NCBI GenBank assembly: GCA_900470095.1
Contig: UBZM01000043.1
Span: forward strand, 1 to 51,687
Direction: 5' to 3'
DNA length: 51,687 nucleotides
Origin: Hyphomicrobiales bacterium
Lineage (GTDB): Bacteria > Pseudomonadota > Alphaproteobacteria > Rhizobiales > Beijerinckiaceae
Of the stretch, positions 42,618-51,218 are shown one piece after another. Position numbers and translations under genes: made by a program. Numbering within the stretch: position 1 is the stretch's first letter; each line of letters begins with the position of its first letter. The notes under the pieces were generated by a model. That model saw nothing but the letters and a program-made list of their open reading frames with translations. It ran no database searches and was not told where the DNA came from.

Positions 42618-42657
42618 CGCCCGCCGGTCCCGTCATGGGGCCGGCGGGCGCCTTTTT
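42618..42657 (+). terminator. Strong intrinsic terminator after the lysis operon
   Basis: A ten-base perfect stem CGCCCGCCGG (42618-42627) / CCGGCGGGCG (42641-42650), extended inward by further pairs, then CCTTTTT. It closes the phage transcription unit and marks the right limit of recognisable phage genes. Confidence 0.9.
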
Positions 42658-42758
42658 GCGTTTGGCTCTGTGAATCCTGGCCTGCCGGTCGTGTCGGCAA
42701 GGGCAGGGGGCAAGGGCAAGGGGGCGAAGCAGACTACGCTCCGCCGAGAGACGCTCGC

Positions 42759-43559
42759 CTATCCCTGCGCCTTCCGGGCGAGGAACAGCCCGATCTGCTT
42801 CTCGGCTTCGAGCACGCCGTTCCCCCGCGCGAAGGCGGCCTCGATCGCGTCGCGAAACCTGGCGAGCTCTGCCTCTGTCGCCCTGTCTCCCGGCGGATAG
42901 GAGGTCAGCGCCAGGAAGACGTCGTCAGGCGAGGTCACCCGCAGCCGCGCCGGCTGCTGGGCAAAGCTCACGGTGCCGAACTGGGCTCGCATCAGCCGCT
43001 CGGCGGCCGCATAGCCGAAACTCGCTCCTGCCGGATCGACCGGGTCGCTGCCAAAGACCGTGGTGAGCGCGTAGAGCGCCTGCAGATTGCCGATATCGTT
43101 GGTCGTGACCGCAAGACAGCCGCCGGGTTTCAGGACGCGCGCCATCTCGGCGATGGCCGCGGCGGGATCGGGCAGATGATAGAGCATATGCATGGCGATG
43201 ACGGCATCGAACGACTCGTCCGCAAAGGGCAACGCAGCCGCGTCGGCCGCTTCTCCGCGGACCGATCCGAGCGACAAGGCCTGGCAGCGCCCGAGCGCCT
43301 CCTCGACCATGCCGGGCGAGAGATCGGCGAGCGTCAGGTTGATCGGCCGCGGCAGCTGATCCACCACGCTGGCCCAGAACCAGCCCGGGCCGCAGCCGAT
43401 ATCGAGGACATGGTCTCCGGAGCGCAGCGGCAATTGCCCGGCCACCCATGGAAACCAGCCGGTCTCGGAGATGCTGTACTGGCTGTGGAGCCGGCCCCGC
43501 GCCGCAAGCTTGCGGCTGTCGCTATATTGCTCGGCATTGTCCGTGATGATGGCTGTCAT
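42759..43559 (-). CDS. Class I SAM-dependent methyltransferase
   Basis: 266 residues from ATG 43559. Core motifs: VLDIGCGPGWFWASVVDQL (motif I), LTLADLSPGMVEEALGRC, ALPFADESFDAVIAMHMLYH, and RVLKPGGCLAVTTNDIGN (motif III). It is UbiE-like in style and probably acts on a small molecule. It is a single gene facing the phage lysis cassette and divergent from the aminotransferase at 43797. Confidence 0.9.
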   Translation of the reverse strand: MTAIITDNAEQYSDSRKLAARGRLHSQYSISETGWFPWVAGQLPLRSGDHVLDIGCGPGWFWASVVDQLPRPINLTLADLSPGMVEEALGRCQALSLGSVRGEAADAAALPFADESFDAVIAMHMLYHLPDPAAAIAEMARVLKPGGCLAVTTNDIGNLQALYALTTVFGSDPVDPAGASFGYAAAERLMRAQFGTVSFAQQPARLRVTSPDDVFLALTSYPPGDRATEAELARFRDAIEAAFARGNGVLEAEKQIGLFLARKAQG

Positions 43560-43796
43560 GCGGCGTTCCCATCCCTGTCTCGGCGGCCCGGCTGAGACCA
43601 TAGCGAGCGCCGGCAATGCCTGCTATGGGCCTAGCTGCTCCGCTCGGCGCAGGCGCAGCAACTTCCGGGAACGACAAGGCGCGCGCGCCGCGCTCGCCTG
43701 GATTGCGCGCGTCCTGCTGGCGCTGGGCGCTCCGACGCGGCATTGCTTCTCCTTCGACACGGCCTCTCCGAAACGGCCCTTCACCTGAGGACCCTG

Positions 43797-44981
43797 ATGA
43801 CCATCGCTCAGACATTCGACCAGTGGATCGACCGCCGCGGCACGCATTGCGCGAAATGGGACACGATGGAGACCCATTACGGGGTTTCGCCCGCCGGTGG
43901 GCTGGCGATGTGGGTGGCCGACATGGATTTCCGCCCGCCCGCCTGCGTGCAAGCTGCGGTCGAGGCCATGGCGGCGCACGGCATCTACGGCTATTTCGGC
44001 GATGAGCGGGCGAGCAACGAGGCCATCCGCTGGTGGATGAAGCACCGCCATGGCTGGGAGCTCGATGAGAAGGCGATCTTCACCACGCATGGGCTGGTGA
44101 ACGGCACGGCGCTCTGCGTCGATGCCTATACCAAGCCCGGCGACGGCGTCATCGTGATGACCCCGGTCTACCACGCCTTCGCCCGCATCATTAAGGCGGC
44201 GGGCCGGCAGGTCGTCGAATGCAAGCTCGTGAACGAGGGTGGTCGCTACCTCCTCGATATCGCCGGCTGGGACGCGCAGATGACCGGCAACGAGCGCATG
44301 CTGCTGCTCTGCTCGCCGCATAATCCCGGCGGCCGGGTCTGGACCCGCGACGAGCTGCGCGCGATCGCGCAGTTCTGCGTGCGTCACGACCTGATCCTGG
44401 TCTCCGACGAGATCCACCATGATCTGGTCATGCCGGGTCACACGCACATCGCCATGCCCGTGGCGGCGCCCGAGATCATCGACCGGCTGGTGATGATGAC
44501 GGCGACGACCAAGACCTTCAACATCGCCGGCTGCCATTCCGGCAATGTCATCATCCCCGATGAGGCGCTGCGGGCTCCGTTCCGGGCGCGCATGAACGCG
44601 CTCGGCATCTCGCCGAACTCGTTTGGCATGGCGATGGCGACCGCCGCCTACAGCCCGGAGGGCGCGGCCTGGGTCGACGAGCTCGTCGCCTATCTCGACG
44701 GCAATCGCCGGCTCTTCGACGAAGGCGTCGACAGCATTCCCGGCCTGCGCTCGATGCCGCTGGAGGCGACCTATCTCGCCTGGGTCGATTTCTCCGGCAC
44801 CGGCATGGAGTCGAAGGAGTTCATCGCGCGGGTCGAGAAACAGGCGAAGATCGCGGCCAGCCATGGCGCGACCTTCGGCTCCGGCGGCGACAATTTCCTG
44901 CGCTTCAACCTGGCGACGCAGCGCGCCAATGTCGCCGAGGCCGTGTCGCGCCTGAAGGATGCTTTCGCCGACATGCAGTAG
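43797..44981 (+). CDS. MalY/PatB-type pyridoxal-phosphate aminotransferase or C-S lyase
   Basis: 394 residues. ATG 43797 has GAGG six bases upstream. Diagnostic features: MWVADMDFRPP near residue 40, YGYFGDERASNEAI, LLLCSPHNPGGRVWT, VSDEIHHDL with the PLP-pairing Asp, and TTKTFNIAG with the PLP Lys. MalY/PatB enzymes cleave cystathionine and related C-S bonds, releasing a thiol, pyruvate and ammonia. The function is well supported at subfamily level; the in vivo substrate is not. Confidence 0.92.
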   Translation: MTIAQTFDQWIDRRGTHCAKWDTMETHYGVSPAGGLAMWVADMDFRPPACVQAAVEAMAAHGIYGYFGDERASNEAIRWWMKHRHGWELDEKAIFTTHGLVNGTALCVDAYTKPGDGVIVMTPVYHAFARIIKAAGRQVVECKLVNEGGRYLLDIAGWDAQMTGNERMLLLCSPHNPGGRVWTRDELRAIAQFCVRHDLILVSDEIHHDLVMPGHTHIAMPVAAPEIIDRLVMMTATTKTFNIAGCHSGNVIIPDEALRAPFRARMNALGISPNSFGMAMATAAYSPEGAAWVDELVAYLDGNRRLFDEGVDSIPGLRSMPLEATYLAWVDFSGTGMESKEFIARVEKQAKIAASHGATFGSGGDNFLRFNLATQRANVAEAVSRLKDAFADMQ

Positions 44982-45173
44982 CAGCGGCCTTCCACATCCT
45001 CCCGGCGCCTGGCGCTACCTCAGCCCCGCTGGCCTGGGGCGGCGCCGGAGCCCGGACGGTGAGGTGGGGTTGCACCAGCCGCGCTTTGAAAGCCGCAACG
45101 GCCGGTCCATGGTTCGCCTCGCGCTGGGGAACGTCCGGGCGCGCATTCCCATTCCGGGGCGGAGGAATAATCG

Positions 45174-45566
45174 ATGAAGCAATGTTCTTTGGCGGGGCTG
45201 GTTCTGACCATCGGCCTGGCGCTGGCCGGGTGCCAGTCGACCACCGAGGCCGTGCAGAACAAGGAAGACATGCTCTCGGCGGCGGGCTTCGTTCCCCAGC
45301 CGGCCAATACGCCCGAACGCCAGGCGACCTTGCGCAAGTTCCCGCCCAACAAGTTCGTCCAGCAGGTCAAGAACAACCAGATGGTCTATGTCTATGCCGA
45401 CCCGATCGTCTGCCAATGCGTCTATTTCGGCGACCAGACGGCCTATGCCCAGTTCCGCCAGATGGTCTTCGCCAAGAAGCTGGCCGACGAACGCCAGATG
45501 ACGGCGGCGATGGCGCAGGATGCCTTCGATTTCGGGCCCTGGGGCGGCCCGGGCTTCATGTTCTGA
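45174..45566 (+). CDS. Small lipoprotein (130 aa)
   Basis: ATG 45174 follows GGCGGAGGAATA. The signal peptide MKQCSLAGLVLTIGLALAGC ends in a clear lipobox LAGC (Cys20). The mature part is soluble (KFPPNKFVQQVKNNQMVYVY, a CQC pair, and an aromatic/Gly C-terminus FDFGPWGGPGFMF). No enzymatic motif is seen. It is a probable envelope protein of a type frequent in Hyphomicrobiales. Confidence 0.85.
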   Translation: MKQCSLAGLVLTIGLALAGCQSTTEAVQNKEDMLSAAGFVPQPANTPERQATLRKFPPNKFVQQVKNNQMVYVYADPIVCQCVYFGDQTAYAQFRQMVFAKKLADERQMTAAMAQDAFDFGPWGGPGFMF

Positions 45567-45894
45567 GGCGCGGGGCAGGCACGGACCCTGACCCTCCCTG
45601 CGCTGCCATCGATGATGAGACGCGCGGCGCGGCTGACCCCGCGCCGCAGCCATGCCGTGCCGGCCATGGCTGGGACAAGGCGGCTGCGCCCCCGCCGATC
45701 GGGCCTGCGCGCCCCGTTTGCGCGGCAGGAACAAGCGCCAATACTGTGGGTTGTCTTCTGAGCCGGGCGAATTGTGGCGTCATCGGCTCATCGTGTGTAA
45801 CATTCGCGTGGGCTGCCGGGGTGGATTGGCGTTCCCGTGCAGGCGAATGGAGATTTCATGGTCCGATAAGACCGCCTGAACAGGCGTCTGCCGA
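45567..45894. other. Gap of 328 bases without a recognisable gene
   Basis: This separates the lipoprotein gene from the coiled-coil gene. It contains GC-rich short inverted repeats and no open frame with family features. It presumably carries the promoter of the 45895 gene; no clear hexamers were identified. Confidence 0.45.
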
Positions 45895-48780
45895 ATGCGC
45901 AACGCGATCGAAACCGCACCGAAAGACGGGACATTCATCATCCTCGAGGATGATTCGAGTGGAACCTACGACGTTGCTCACTGGCTGTCTGCGACAGCGC
46001 AATGGGTCGGCAAGAACCACGAGCCGGTCGCGATCACGCCGACGCATTGGCATCCACTCGCCCATGAGAACTACTTTCTTCGGGAGGATGAAGCGCCGGG
46101 TGACCTCGAAGGGCGACGGTCGGTATGGCGCCGCTCTCTGCCCTTCGCCGCCGCCACGCTGATGGCGGCGGCGCTGCTGCTTTTCTTCTATGTTCTCGGC
46201 AGCCCCGTTGAGCGCGATGGCGACAAGGCCGGCCCGCAGGTCGCGACCCGAGCCGCTCCGTCTCCGGGCCAGGACGGCAAGAGCCAGCAGGCCAGGAGCC
46301 AGCAGGCCAGAAGTCAGCAGGCCAGGAGTCAGGACGGAGGGACCAAGGACGTCAGCAACAAGGACGCCCTGATCGCGCCCGCGGCACCACGGCAGACAGA
46401 GGCCGGCCGGCCGAGCACGCCAGCAGGCGGCCAGCAGGCGCTCACGTCGCCGCTCCCGGCTGCGCAGCCGCCGAATGTGCAGCAGCCGGAAGCCCGGGCG
46501 GAGGATCCGGTCGATGCCAGGCGTACCCTGGAACAGCTCGATCTCCTGCAATTGCGGGCGCAGGTCGCAAGGAGCGCGGAAGCGCTCCGACGGGAGCGCG
46601 AGCAGGCGGCAGCACAGGCGCTTGAACTCACGGCCGCGCGGCAGGAGCTGACGGCCAGCACGGACCAGTATCGCCAGGCCCTCGATGGCGAGCGCGCCCG
46701 TGGTGCGGCGCTCGCCATCGATCTGGCGAAGGCGCAGCGCGACGCCGGGGTGCAGGCCGAGCAATGGCGCAAGGCGGCCGAGCAGGCCGCCGAACTCAAG
46801 CAGGCGGAGACCGCAAGGACCGTCGCCATGGCTGGACAGGAGCGCGAGCAGTCTGCTGCGCTGGCGCGCGAGGTTGCCGCCGCACGCGAGGCCCTGCGCG
46901 CGGGTACGGAGCAGCAGCGCCAGGCGCTGGACGAGGAACGCGCACGCAGCGCGGCTCTGGCGCATGAACTGGTGACCGCACAGGGCGATCTGGAGCTGCA
47001 GGCGACGCAACTGCGCAAGGCGGGTGAGGACGCCGAACAGCTGAAGAGCGAGCGCGAGCGGGCAGCCGCTCTCGCGCAGCAGGTCGCGGCCGCGCGGCAG
47101 GACCTCACCGCCAGCGCGACGCAGCAGCGCCAGGCGCTCGACGAGGAGCGCGCCCGCAGTGCCGGGCTCGCGGCCGAGCTGGAGAAAGTCCGGCGCGACA
47201 CTGAGCTGCAGGTGGCAGAGCTGAGGAGGCAGGCGGAGTCCGCGAGGACGGTGGATGCCACCAGGACCGCAGACGCCACCAAGGCCGCCGATGCCCTGAA
47301 CCAGGAGCGCGAGCAGGTGGCCGCACTCTCCCAGCAGGTCGCAGCCGCGCGGCAGGAGCAGGCTTCCGGCATGGCGCAGCAGCGCCAGGCTCTCGACGAG
47401 GAGCGCGCCCGCAGCGCCGCGCTCGCCGACGAGCTGGCGAAGGCGCAGCGCGACAGGGAGATCCTGGTGGCAGAGCTGCGCAAGGCGAGCGAGGGGGCCG
47501 CCCAGGCCAGGCCGGCGGAGGTCGCAACCGGTGTGACTGCGCAAGCCGACGAGCGCGGGCAGGCGGCGGCACTCGCCGTCGAGGTCGCTTCCGTGCGCGA
47601 GGCCCTGGTGACGAGCACAGCGCAGCAGCGCCAGGCGCTCGACGAGGAACGCGCCCGCAGCGCCACGCTCGCCGAGGAACTGGCGAAGGCACAGCGCGAA
47701 GCCGGGACGCAGGCTGCGGAGCTGCGCAAGGCGCATGAGGACGCAGCCCAGCTCAGGCTGGCCGAGGCTGGCAGGACCGCGCAGGCGGAGACGGCCGCGG
47801 ACGCACTGAGGCAGGAGCATGAGAGGGCGGCAGCGCTGGCGCTCCAGGTCACGGCAGCGCGCGAGACATTGACGACGAGCACGGCGCAGCATCGACAGGC
47901 GCTCAACGACGAGCGCGCCCGCAGCGCGGCACTGGCCGATGAACTGGCGAAGGCGCAGCGCGAAGCCGGGGCGCAAGCAGCAGCTTTGCGCAAGGCAGGC
48001 GAGGAGGCCGACCAGGTCAGGCAAGGGGAGGCCGCGAAAACCGCTGAGGCGCTGAAGCAGGAGCAGGAGAAGGCGGCGGGGTTGGCGCGCGAGATCGCGG
48101 CAGTGCGCGAGGCCCTGGCCACGGGCACGGCGCAGCAGCGCCAGGCGCTCGACGAGGAACGCACCCGCAGCGCCGCGCTCGCCGCCGAGCTGGCGAAGAT
48201 TCAGCACGACGCCGGGATTCAAGCCGAAGCGCTGCGCCAAGTTGAAACGCTTCGCAAAGCGGGCGCGGAAGCGGCACAGGCCAGGCAGGCCGGGGAAACG
48301 ACCCTGGCGGAGCTGCGCCAGGCTCTCCAGGACGAGCGCGGCAGGGTGGCCGTGATGGCGCGGGATCTCGAGGCGGCAAGGGGCGCAGCCGTTGCGCGCG
48401 CGGCGCCCGAGCCTGCACCGGCCAATCCGCCCTCCAGCCTGCTCGCGAGGCCGGTCCCGGAGCCACGGCCGGTTGCGCCCCCGCCGGTGGCGACGGAGCC
48501 GCAGGCTGGTGCGGAAGCGGCGCGGCTGATCGCGCGCGCCGGCGTGCTGATCGGCCAGGGCGATATCGGCGCGGCGCGGGTGGTGCTCGAGCGCGCCGCC
48601 GAAACCGGCAGCGCCCGGGCACATTTCATGCTCGCGGAAACCTATGACCCCGCCATCCTCTCGACCTGGCGGACCTATGGCACGCGCGGCGAAGCGGCGA
48701 GGGCGCGCGAGCTTTATGCGAAGGCACAGGCCGGCGGCATCCAGGAGGCGAAGGAGCGCTTGAACGGCTTGCGTCAGTAA
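45895..48780 (+). CDS. Membrane-anchored coiled-coil repeat protein with C-terminal Sel1/TPR-like end
   Basis: 961 residues from ATG 45895. An N-terminal soluble stretch of about 70 residues (AIETAPKDGTFIILEDDSSG, THWHPL) resembles the short AIETAPKDG/THW domains seen in alphaproteobacterial and phage proteins. One membrane helix follows (LPFAAATLMAAALLLFFYVL), then a Pro/Gln-rich linker with three near repeats of QQARSQ. About 600 residues of coiled coil contain seven copies of an RQALDEERARSAALA-type unit. The C-terminal ~90 residues (ARAGVLIGQGDIGAARVVLE, ARAHFMLAETYDP) look like Sel1/TPR helices. The bulk of the protein is probably periplasmic. Role unknown; possibly an envelope scaffold. 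Confidence 0.8.
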   Translation: MRNAIETAPKDGTFIILEDDSSGTYDVAHWLSATAQWVGKNHEPVAITPTHWHPLAHENYFLREDEAPGDLEGRRSVWRRSLPFAAATLMAAALLLFFYVLGSPVERDGDKAGPQVATRAAPSPGQDGKSQQARSQQARSQQARSQDGGTKDVSNKDALIAPAAPRQTEAGRPSTPAGGQQALTSPLPAAQPPNVQQPEARAEDPVDARRTLEQLDLLQLRAQVARSAEALRREREQAAAQALELTAARQELTASTDQYRQALDGERARGAALAIDLAKAQRDAGVQAEQWRKAAEQAAELKQAETARTVAMAGQEREQSAALAREVAAAREALRAGTEQQRQALDEERARSAALAHELVTAQGDLELQATQLRKAGEDAEQLKSERERAAALAQQVAAARQDLTASATQQRQALDEERARSAGLAAELEKVRRDTELQVAELRRQAESARTVDATRTADATKAADALNQEREQVAALSQQVAAARQEQASGMAQQRQALDEERARSAALADELAKAQRDREILVAELRKASEGAAQARPAEVATGVTAQADERGQAAALAVEVASVREALVTSTAQQRQALDEERARSATLAEELAKAQREAGTQAAELRKAHEDAAQLRLAEAGRTAQAETAADALRQEHERAAALALQVTAARETLTTSTAQHRQALNDERARSAALADELAKAQREAGAQAAALRKAGEEADQVRQGEAAKTAEALKQEQEKAAGLAREIAAVREALATGTAQQRQALDEERTRSAALAAELAKIQHDAGIQAEALRQVETLRKAGAEAAQARQAGETTLAELRQALQDERGRVAVMARDLEAARGAAVARAAPEPAPANPPSSLLARPVPEPRPVAPPPVATEPQAGAEAARLIARAGVLIGQGDIGAARVVLERAAETGSARAHFMLAETYDPAILSTWRTYGTRGEAARARELYAKAQAGGIQEAKERLNGLRQ

Positions 48781-48845
48781 CACGCCCGGGCGGGGGTGAC
48801 GGCGGCCGAACGGCCGAATGTGGACGTCCAAAGGGGAGTTCGGGA

Positions 48846-49886
48846 ATGACGCTGTTTCCGGGACGATGCCTGTTCCTGCTCGCCGCCTTGACCCTGCTCC
48901 TCCCGGCGCTCCCGCCCGGCGATCTGCAGGCGCAGACAACCAGGCTGGAGCCCTTGCGCGCAGGCTCGCCGCGACGCGCGCCCACGCGTGAGACGGAAAA
49001 GGATCGGATGAACGCCTGGACCGTCGGCCTTGCCGGCGGCCTGATCGAGGGGGCGCCGCTGCGGCTTGCGGCCGAGATGGCGCGCGTCGTCGATGATGGG
49101 CCCAACCTGCTCGTCCTGCCGATCGTCACCCGCGGCGCCACCGAGAACCTGAACTCGCTGCTCTATCTGCGCGGCATCGACACGGCGATCATCAATTCCG
49201 ACGCGCTGGAAGAGTACAAGAACCAGGGGCCGCAGATCCGGCGGCAGATCAGCTACATCCTCAATCTCTTCCCCTCGGAACTGCATATCTTCGTCCGGCC
49301 GGAGATCCAGAGCCTGCAGGATCTCGCCGGCAAGAAGGTGAATTTCAACACTCAGGGCACGGCGGCCGCCTATTCCGGCCCGCTGATCTTCAGCCGCCTC
49401 GGCATCAACGCCGACAAGACCTTCATTCCGCATCAGGTCGCGCTGGAGCAGATGCGCAAGGGCGAGATGGCGGCGGTCGTCTTCATCACCTCGAAGCCGG
49501 TCGATGCCTTCGTGCGCGGCCGCTTTGAGCCGGGCTTCAAGTTCCTGCCGGTGCCCTATGACAGCAAGTTCGAGGATTACTATCTGCCGGCGGTGCTGGA
49601 GGCCGGCGAATATCCCGGCCTGATCAAGCAGGGCGAGCGGGTCTCCACCATCGCGGTGCCGACCGCGCTCGTCGCCTTCAACTGGCAGCCCCAGACCAAC
49701 CGCTATCAGCGCGTCGCCCGCTTCGTCGACATGCTGTTTACCCGCGTCGACCAGCTGCAGGCGCCGGGCTTCGACCCGAAATGGAAGTCGATCAATCTGG
49801 CGGCGACCGTGCCCGGGCTCGACCGGTTCTCGGCGGCTCAGCAATGGCTCGACCGTCAGGCGCGCGCGCCGCGGGCGCTGCAATGA
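48846..49886 (+). CDS. TAXI-family TRAP transporter solute-binding protein
   Basis: 346 residues. ATG 48846 follows GGGAGTTCGGGA and gives a signal peptide (LFLLAALTLLLPALPPGDLQ, ALPPG region before cleavage). The TAXI-type core is recognisable: WTVGLAGGLIEGAPLRLAAE, TRGATENLNSLLYLRGIDTA, LAGKKVNFNTQGTAAAYSG and LEQMRKGEMAAVVFITSKP. TAXI proteins capture organic anions or amino acids in the periplasm for TRAP transporters. No TRAP membrane subunit gene is adjacent, so it may serve an orphan or sensory role. It overlaps the next gene by four bases. Confidence 0.85.
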   Translation: MTLFPGRCLFLLAALTLLLPALPPGDLQAQTTRLEPLRAGSPRRAPTRETEKDRMNAWTVGLAGGLIEGAPLRLAAEMARVVDDGPNLLVLPIVTRGATENLNSLLYLRGIDTAIINSDALEEYKNQGPQIRRQISYILNLFPSELHIFVRPEIQSLQDLAGKKVNFNTQGTAAAYSGPLIFSRLGINADKTFIPHQVALEQMRKGEMAAVVFITSKPVDAFVRGRFEPGFKFLPVPYDSKFEDYYLPAVLEAGEYPGLIKQGERVSTIAVPTALVAFNWQPQTNRYQRVARFVDMLFTRVDQLQAPGFDPKWKSINLAATVPGLDRFSAAQQWLDRQARAPRALQ

Positions 49887-50542
49887 ACCCGATCGCGCTT
49901 TCGGTCGCCTTCGCCGCCGCAGGCGGGATGGCGCTCGCGCAAGGCACAGCCAATCCCGCGCCCGACCCGATGACGCATCTGCGGGCCTGCGCCCAGATGG
50001 CGCCGGCCGAGCGGCTGAAATGCCTGGACACGCTCTCGCGGCGCCTGGAGCCGGCGGCGCCTCAGGCGCCGGCGGAGCAACCAGCGCAGGCGGGCGAGAA
50101 CTGGATCATCAGCGAAACCACCTCGCCGGTGAACTATAGCCCGATCGTCACCGCCACCGCCCCGGCCCGGCCCGGGGCGGAAGGCGCGTTGACGCAGCTC
50201 GCCATCCATTGCCGCGGCGGCCGCACCGAGCTGGTGGTCTCAGGACCGGCGCTCGCCAGGGGCGGCGGCGACTACACCATCTCCTACCGCGTCAATGACG
50301 GCCAGCCGGTGCAGCTTTCGGCGGCCCCGCCTTCCTTTGGCGCCGGCGTCGCGTTCAGGGCCGATATCGCGCAGCTCCTGCTGGCGCTGCCGGAGGAGGG
50401 CGATCTCACCATTCGGCTCTCCCCGCGGATCGGCCCCGCCCATGACGGCTCCTTCGCGCTCGGCGGTCTGAAGCGGGTGCGGGAGAAGGTCGCCGCAGCC
50501 TGCAACTGGCCGGGCGCGACCGCCCGGCCGCGGAATCCATAG
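49883..50542 (+). CDS. Secreted protein of unknown function (219 aa), VasI-like opening
   Basis: ATG 49883 overlaps the TAXI gene stop (ATGA), so the two are coupled. A signal peptide (SVAFAAAGGMALAQG) precedes LRACAQMAPAERLKCLDTLS, a cysteine-pair motif often found at the start of type VI secretion-associated VasI-like and other periplasmic proteins. A beta-rich region follows (WIISETTSPVNYSPIVTA, ELVVSGPALA, YTISYRVNDGQPVQL). No other type VI genes are near, so the family resemblance does not establish that role. Confidence 0.75.
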   Translation: MNPIALSVAFAAAGGMALAQGTANPAPDPMTHLRACAQMAPAERLKCLDTLSRRLEPAAPQAPAEQPAQAGENWIISETTSPVNYSPIVTATAPARPGAEGALTQLAIHCRGGRTELVVSGPALARGGGDYTISYRVNDGQPVQLSAAPPSFGAGVAFRADIAQLLLALPEEGDLTIRLSPRIGPAHDGSFALGGLKRVREKVAAACNWPGATARPRNP

Positions 50543-50589
50543 TCCTCGCCATCAACCTCGCAGTCCGCAGAGCACGGGAGAAGACGACC

Positions 50590-51093
50590 ATGACGGGATA
50601 TGCCAAGGCCATGAGGGTCACGCTGGCCGGCCTCGCAGCATTGCTGATCGCCGTGCCGCCGGCGCTGGCGCAGCCGAAGAAACAGGCGACGGCGCAGGCC
50701 GCGAAGCCGGCTGCCGCCGAGAAGACGCCGCATCACCTGATCCTGCAGGTCAATACCAACGAGCCGGCGACGATGAACCTCGCGCTCAACAACGCGACGA
50801 ACGTGGCGCAATACTACAAGGACCTCGGCGAGAAGGTGGAGATCGAGATCGTCACCTTCGGTCCCGGCCTGCATATGCTGCGCGAGGACACTTCGCCGGT
50901 GAAGGCGCGGATCAAGGCGATATCGGCGAGCACGCCGTCGATCTCCTTCAAGGCCTGCGGCAACACCCAGGAGAACATGAGCAAGATGGAGAACAAGGAG
51001 ATCGGCCTGATCCCCGAGGCGACGCTCGTCAAATCCGGCGTGGTGCGGGTCATGGAGCTGCAGGAGAAGGGCTGGACCTATGTCAGGCCGTAG
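50590..51093 (+). CDS. DsrE-family periplasmic protein
   Basis: 167 residues from ATG 50590. The signal peptide (VTLAGLAALLIAVPPALAQP) is followed by a Lys/Ala-rich linker and a DsrE-like fold: HLILQVNTNEPATMNLALNN, KVEIEIVTFGPGLHML, and a SFKACGNTQENMSKME segment with the Cys typical of this family. DsrE-like proteins relate to sulfur relay or unknown redox roles. It lies 47 bases after the preceding gene and is likely co-transcribed with it. Confidence 0.8.
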   Translation: MTGYAKAMRVTLAGLAALLIAVPPALAQPKKQATAQAAKPAAAEKTPHHLILQVNTNEPATMNLALNNATNVAQYYKDLGEKVEIEIVTFGPGLHMLREDTSPVKARIKAISASTPSISFKACGNTQENMSKMENKEIGLIPEATLVKSGVVRVMELQEKGWTYVRP

Positions 51094-51218
51094 CCAATGC
51101 GATGAAGGCTGCCGTCGTCCTGGCCGTTAGTCTGCGAGCCGGGGGCGGCCACCATCGAACCGCGGAGGCCAGGGGACACGCGGGGTTTGATTGGAGCTTT
51201 CCTTGGATGGCGTGACAA

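Noticed and set aside
9616..42631. Fourteen-base direct repeat CGCCCGCCGGTCCC at 9616-9629 and 42618-42631 as possible attachment sites
   Set aside because: In GC-rich DNA of this length several such matches are expected by chance. The right copy is one arm of a terminator, and no integrase or tRNA end is near.
46600..48260. Regular repeats that could suggest a CRISPR array
   Set aside because: The repeat units are coding, of uneven spacing, and make a coiled coil in frame. There are no spacers and no cas genes.
45856..48939. A 1027-codon minus-strand open frame opposite the coiled-coil gene
   Set aside because: It mirrors the repeats of the real gene, has no domain or start signal, and is explained by codon composition.
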